Assembly: GCF_019457535.1 (NCBI RefSeq)
Contig: NZ_CP080417.1
Span: 4,402,001 to 4,466,000, forward strand
From: Shewanella halotolerans
GTDB lineage: Bacteria; Pseudomonadota; Gammaproteobacteria; Enterobacterales; Shewanellaceae
Length of the DNA stretch: 64,000 nt
Direction of reading: 5' to 3'
A program made the position numbers and the translations under genes. Below are positions 61,940 to 64,000 of the stretch, piece by piece. Below the pieces are notes generated by a model. The model saw only the letters and a program-made list of their open reading frames with translations. It did not search any database and had not been told where the DNA came from. How positions within the stretch are numbered: position 1 is the stretch's first letter; each line of letters opens with the position of its first letter.

Positions 61940-62479
61940 TTATATCTCCTCTCTATCAATTAGATCGTGGCTGCGCAGTCGCTCCAGTACGGGCGGCACC
62001 AACATGGCCGCCAACAGGGCGAAGAAGCTGCCAAACAGCAGGCTCTTACCGAACTGTAGCGCCACCACTTGCGTGCTCATCCCCGCCAGAAGCCCCTCGA
62101 TCAGCCCCTTGCTGGCCCAGGCCAGGGTGCCCACCAGCGCCAGTATGATGCAGCGCCACTTGAGCGCCAGCAGGCTGGGCAGTAGCAGCAGGCAGATATC
62201 CATGGTGATGGCTGGCAGGCCAAACTTGATCAGCAGCAAGGGACCGCCCTTGCCCACGCCCAGGGTCATGGCCATCATCCCCGCCAGCAGGCCACACAGG
62301 CTGATGGCACCGCGTTTACCCACGGCGCCATAGCAAATTAAATAGAAGAAGCTCATCAGGAACATGGAATGTCCCGACAGCCCTAGTTTTAGCCTCAGCA
62401 TCCCCTTCAGCGCCACCAGCAGGGTGGCACAGAAGCCGATAAACAGGGCGTCATTTAGGTTGAATCCTTTATTGTTCAT
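61940..62479 (-). CDS. ECF-transporter S-component-like membrane protein
   Basis: A 179-residue protein with about five or six membrane helices, MNNKGFNLNDALFIGFCATLLVALKG at the start and FGLPAITMDICLLLLPSLLALKW in the middle. Its size, helix number and operon position (after the T subunit, before an enzyme gene) fit an S (substrate-capture) component of an energy-coupling-factor importer. I recognise no vitamin-specific S-subunit signature. ATG 62479 is chosen because a long upstream frame is a shadow of the T gene. It starts 14 bases after the T gene's stop. Confidence 0.6.
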   Translation of the reverse strand: MNNKGFNLNDALFIGFCATLLVALKGMLRLKLGLSGHSMFLMSFFYLICYGAVGKRGAISLCGLLAGMMAMTLGVGKGGPLLLIKFGLPAITMDICLLLLPSLLALKWRCIILALVGTLAWASKGLIEGLLAGMSTQVVALQFGKSLLFGSFFALLAAMLVPPVLERLRSHDLIDREEI

Positions 62480-62493
62480 ACGCTTGGTTCTCA

Positions 62494-63165
62494 CTAATAG
62501 GGCCAGTGGGTCGGCTTGGGATGACGACCAAACTGGCGCAGCCTGGCCGCGGTGGCCATCTGCTTGGATAGTTTTAACAGCTGGATCAGCAGCGGATAGA
62601 GCACGCAGTAGATCAGCTCGCGCCAATGCTTGAGTCGCCACAACGACTTGAGGCGAATGTTGGCGCCGCGCATCACCTGCATCTGATAGATCTCCCGCGT
62701 CTCCTGCCCTAAGTAAGGCAAGATGCCGAAACAGGCGGCCAGCACGAAGGCCCACTTGTGGGGCAGACAGAAGCTGAGTACCTCGCCGATACGCTGGGGC
62801 GAGCAGGCCACCGACAGCCACCAGCCGGGGATCATGGCCATCAAGATGCGGCACACGGCGATAATCCCCTCGGGCAGACGCTCGAGCCCGTGCAGCAGCA
62901 GATAGAGCAGGCTAGTGATCGCCAACTGACTGGTGAAGATCACCAGCAGCCCCCTGAGTCGCCCGCCCAGGTAACGCCCCTGTATCAGTAACAGCAAGTT
63001 CGCCAGCCCCAGGTAATGCAGCCATGACTGGGGCAACAGGAAGGCGCAGCTGGAGAGCCCCAGTGCGAGCAAGATAGCGAGCGCGCACCAGCGGGTGTCG
63101 TTAACCGCGAAGTGGCGTTTAGCACGGCGCACTCCAGGCGCACGTACGCCGCGTCTAGCCCACAC
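62494..63165 (-). CDS. ECF transporter T component (EcfT-like)
   Basis: A 223-residue membrane protein with about five helices. A cytoplasmic coupling region contains MQVMRGANIRLKSLWRLKHWRE and ends AARLRQFGRHPKPTHW; EcfT proteins use two such short Arg-containing motifs (often ARG/ARS) to dock onto the ATPases. The frame overlaps the ATPase stop codon if GTG 63165 (GTGTGGGCTAG) is the start, which I prefer for coupled translation; GTG 63132 is an alternative. Its sequence is more divergent than in standard vitamin ECF modules. Confidence 0.7.
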   Translation of the reverse strand: MWARRGVRAPGVRRAKRHFAVNDTRWCALAILLALGLSSCAFLLPQSWLHYLGLANLLLLIQGRYLGGRLRGLLVIFTSQLAITSLLYLLLHGLERLPEGIIAVCRILMAMIPGWWLSVACSPQRIGEVLSFCLPHKWAFVLAACFGILPYLGQETREIYQMQVMRGANIRLKSLWRLKHWRELIYCVLYPLLIQLLKLSKQMATAARLRQFGRHPKPTHWPY

Positions 63166-64000
63166 GAGAATACGCCTGTGGCGAGGCCCCCAGCGAGGCA
63201 GAGAGGGTCTCGAGACGCCCATCCACCACCCGCCAGAGGCGATCCACCGGCAGCGCCGCAATCGGCCTGTGACTGGCGATCACCAGGGCTGTGCCCCGAC
63301 GGCTCAGCTCCATCAGCAGCGCCACTATCTTGTCGGTAAAATGCTCGTCCAGCCCAGCGAAGGGGTCATCCAGCAGCAGTAGTTTGGGCCTAAGACAGGC
63401 GAGCGACGCCAGGGCGATCAGATGCTGCTGACCGTAGGAGAGCGTATGAGGCGAGTGCCGCGCCAATGTAGTCAACCCAAGTTGCCCCAGGAGTTCGATG
63501 GCCCGCTCCAGCGGCAGGCCGAAACGCTTGAGGCTAAACTGCATCTCCTCGATAACCGTATTTTCAAACAGCTGTCGACTCGGCCGCTGGTGCAGCAAGG
63601 CCAGGTCGGCGCCGAAGCGTCCCAACTTGGGCTTCTTGCCAAACACCTTGATGCCCAAGGGATCGATATCCGCCTGAATACCGGCCAGACTCTTGAGCAG
63701 GGTACTCTTGCCGCAGCCGTTGTCGCCCACCAGGGCGGCAATCTCACCGGGGAAGAGCAGCAGGGAGTCGGCGTCGAACAGCTTCTGGCGCTCACGAAAC
63801 GCTAAGGTAAAGCCATGACTGTCGATGACGGCGCTGCCCTGCGGCCAGGCCGGCGACTCGCGCCAACTTACCTGCTCCGCAGTCGCTTCACACTCCGCCG
63901 GCGCTAACGCCTGCAACTGACCCTGACTGAGCTGCCATCTGTGGGTGACCAGATCGCTGAAGACACCTCTGTGATGCTCGACGATCAACAGGGCCACGCC
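63155..64000 (-). CDS. ECF-type ABC ATPase, second half of a double-ABC protein (partial)
   Basis: The visible part (281 codons, cut by the right window edge) begins inside what looks like the end of a first ABC domain (ALLIVEHHRGVFSDLVTHRW, H-loop-like), so the protein likely fuses two ATPase domains. The second domain has Walker A GDNGCGKST, a Q-loop region, signature LSYGQQHLI (canonical LSGGQ) and Walker B LLLLDDPFAGLD, where the catalytic Glu is Asp. H-loop His is in IASHRPI. These changes suggest an asymmetric ATPase pair. It energises the ECF transporter encoded downstream. Confidence 0.8.
   Translation of the reverse strand, partial: GVALLIVEHHRGVFSDLVTHRWQLSQGQLQALAPAECEATAEQVSWRESPAWPQGSAVIDSHGFTLAFRERQKLFDADSLLLFPGEIAALVGDNGCGKSTLLKSLAGIQADIDPLGIKVFGKKPKLGRFGADLALLHQRPSRQLFENTVIEEMQFSLKRFGLPLERAIELLGQLGLTTLARHSPHTLSYGQQHLIALASLACLRPKLLLLDDPFAGLDEHFTDKIVALLMELSRRGTALVIASHRPIAALPVDRLWRVVDGRLETLSASLGASPQAYSRVG

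Noticed and set aside
62480..62854. Long N-terminal extension of the S-like membrane protein
   Set aside because: It is an out-of-frame reading of the EcfT gene; hydrophilic Arg/Ala-rich shadow sequence.

Overview
The window looks like a chromosomal stretch of a marine gammaproteobacterium of the genus Shewanella. I infer this from gene content and protein similarity to well-known families: comF/bioH, tex, greB, ompR-envZ, rsmJ, rlmJ, prlC, gor, rimK, and several exported or outer-membrane proteins. I cannot name the species from sequence alone. I saw no rRNA, tRNA, CRISPR array, insertion sequence or prophage.

Layout. 1-13 kb: a dicarboxylate/amino-acid symporter, a small membrane protein + XRE regulator pair with tandem operator-like palindromes, an MgtC-family protein, comF back to back with bioH, an LTA-synthase-like sulfatase, tex, a pyruvate/indolepyruvate-decarboxylase-like ThDP enzyme and greB. 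13-21 kb: ompR-envZ, a chemoreceptor, an outer-membrane protein, a Prx5-type peroxiredoxin and small envelope genes. 21-37 kb: two tandem, paralogous two-gene units. Each codes for a giant exported protein of about 2100 residues (LamG, sorbosone-dehydrogenase-like propeller, three c-heme motifs, DUF1592/DUF1588-like region, carbohydrate-binding-like module) and a Tat-exported DUF1501 partner. An AT-rich 1.2 kb gap with a CRP-like site lies upstream. 37-52 kb: rRNA methyltransferases rsmJ and rlmJ, lemA/DUF3137, a lytic transglycosylase, an AbgT transporter preceded by a leader-like region, a LysR/VOC divergent pair, prlC and gor. 51.8-52.7 kb: what looks like one integron gene cassette carrying a DpnII/MboI-like PD-(D/E)XK nuclease domain protein with a textbook attC fold. 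53-64 kb: a rimK operon (ligase, zinc desuccinylase-like protein, retropepsin-like RimB-type protein), mgtE, a YeiH-type exporter, a Tat-exported DJ-1/PfpI protein, an HD-GYP phosphodiesterase, and an ECF-type transporter operon that contains a TiaS-like ATP enzyme. The last gene is cut by the window end.

How genes fit together: most of the window is housekeeping backbone. The stretches that ordinary annotation explains least are the twin giant-cytochrome/DUF1501 units, the lone integron-type nuclease cassette, and the ECF/TiaS-like operon of unknown substrate. Functions are assigned by motif reading only; no database search was possible.
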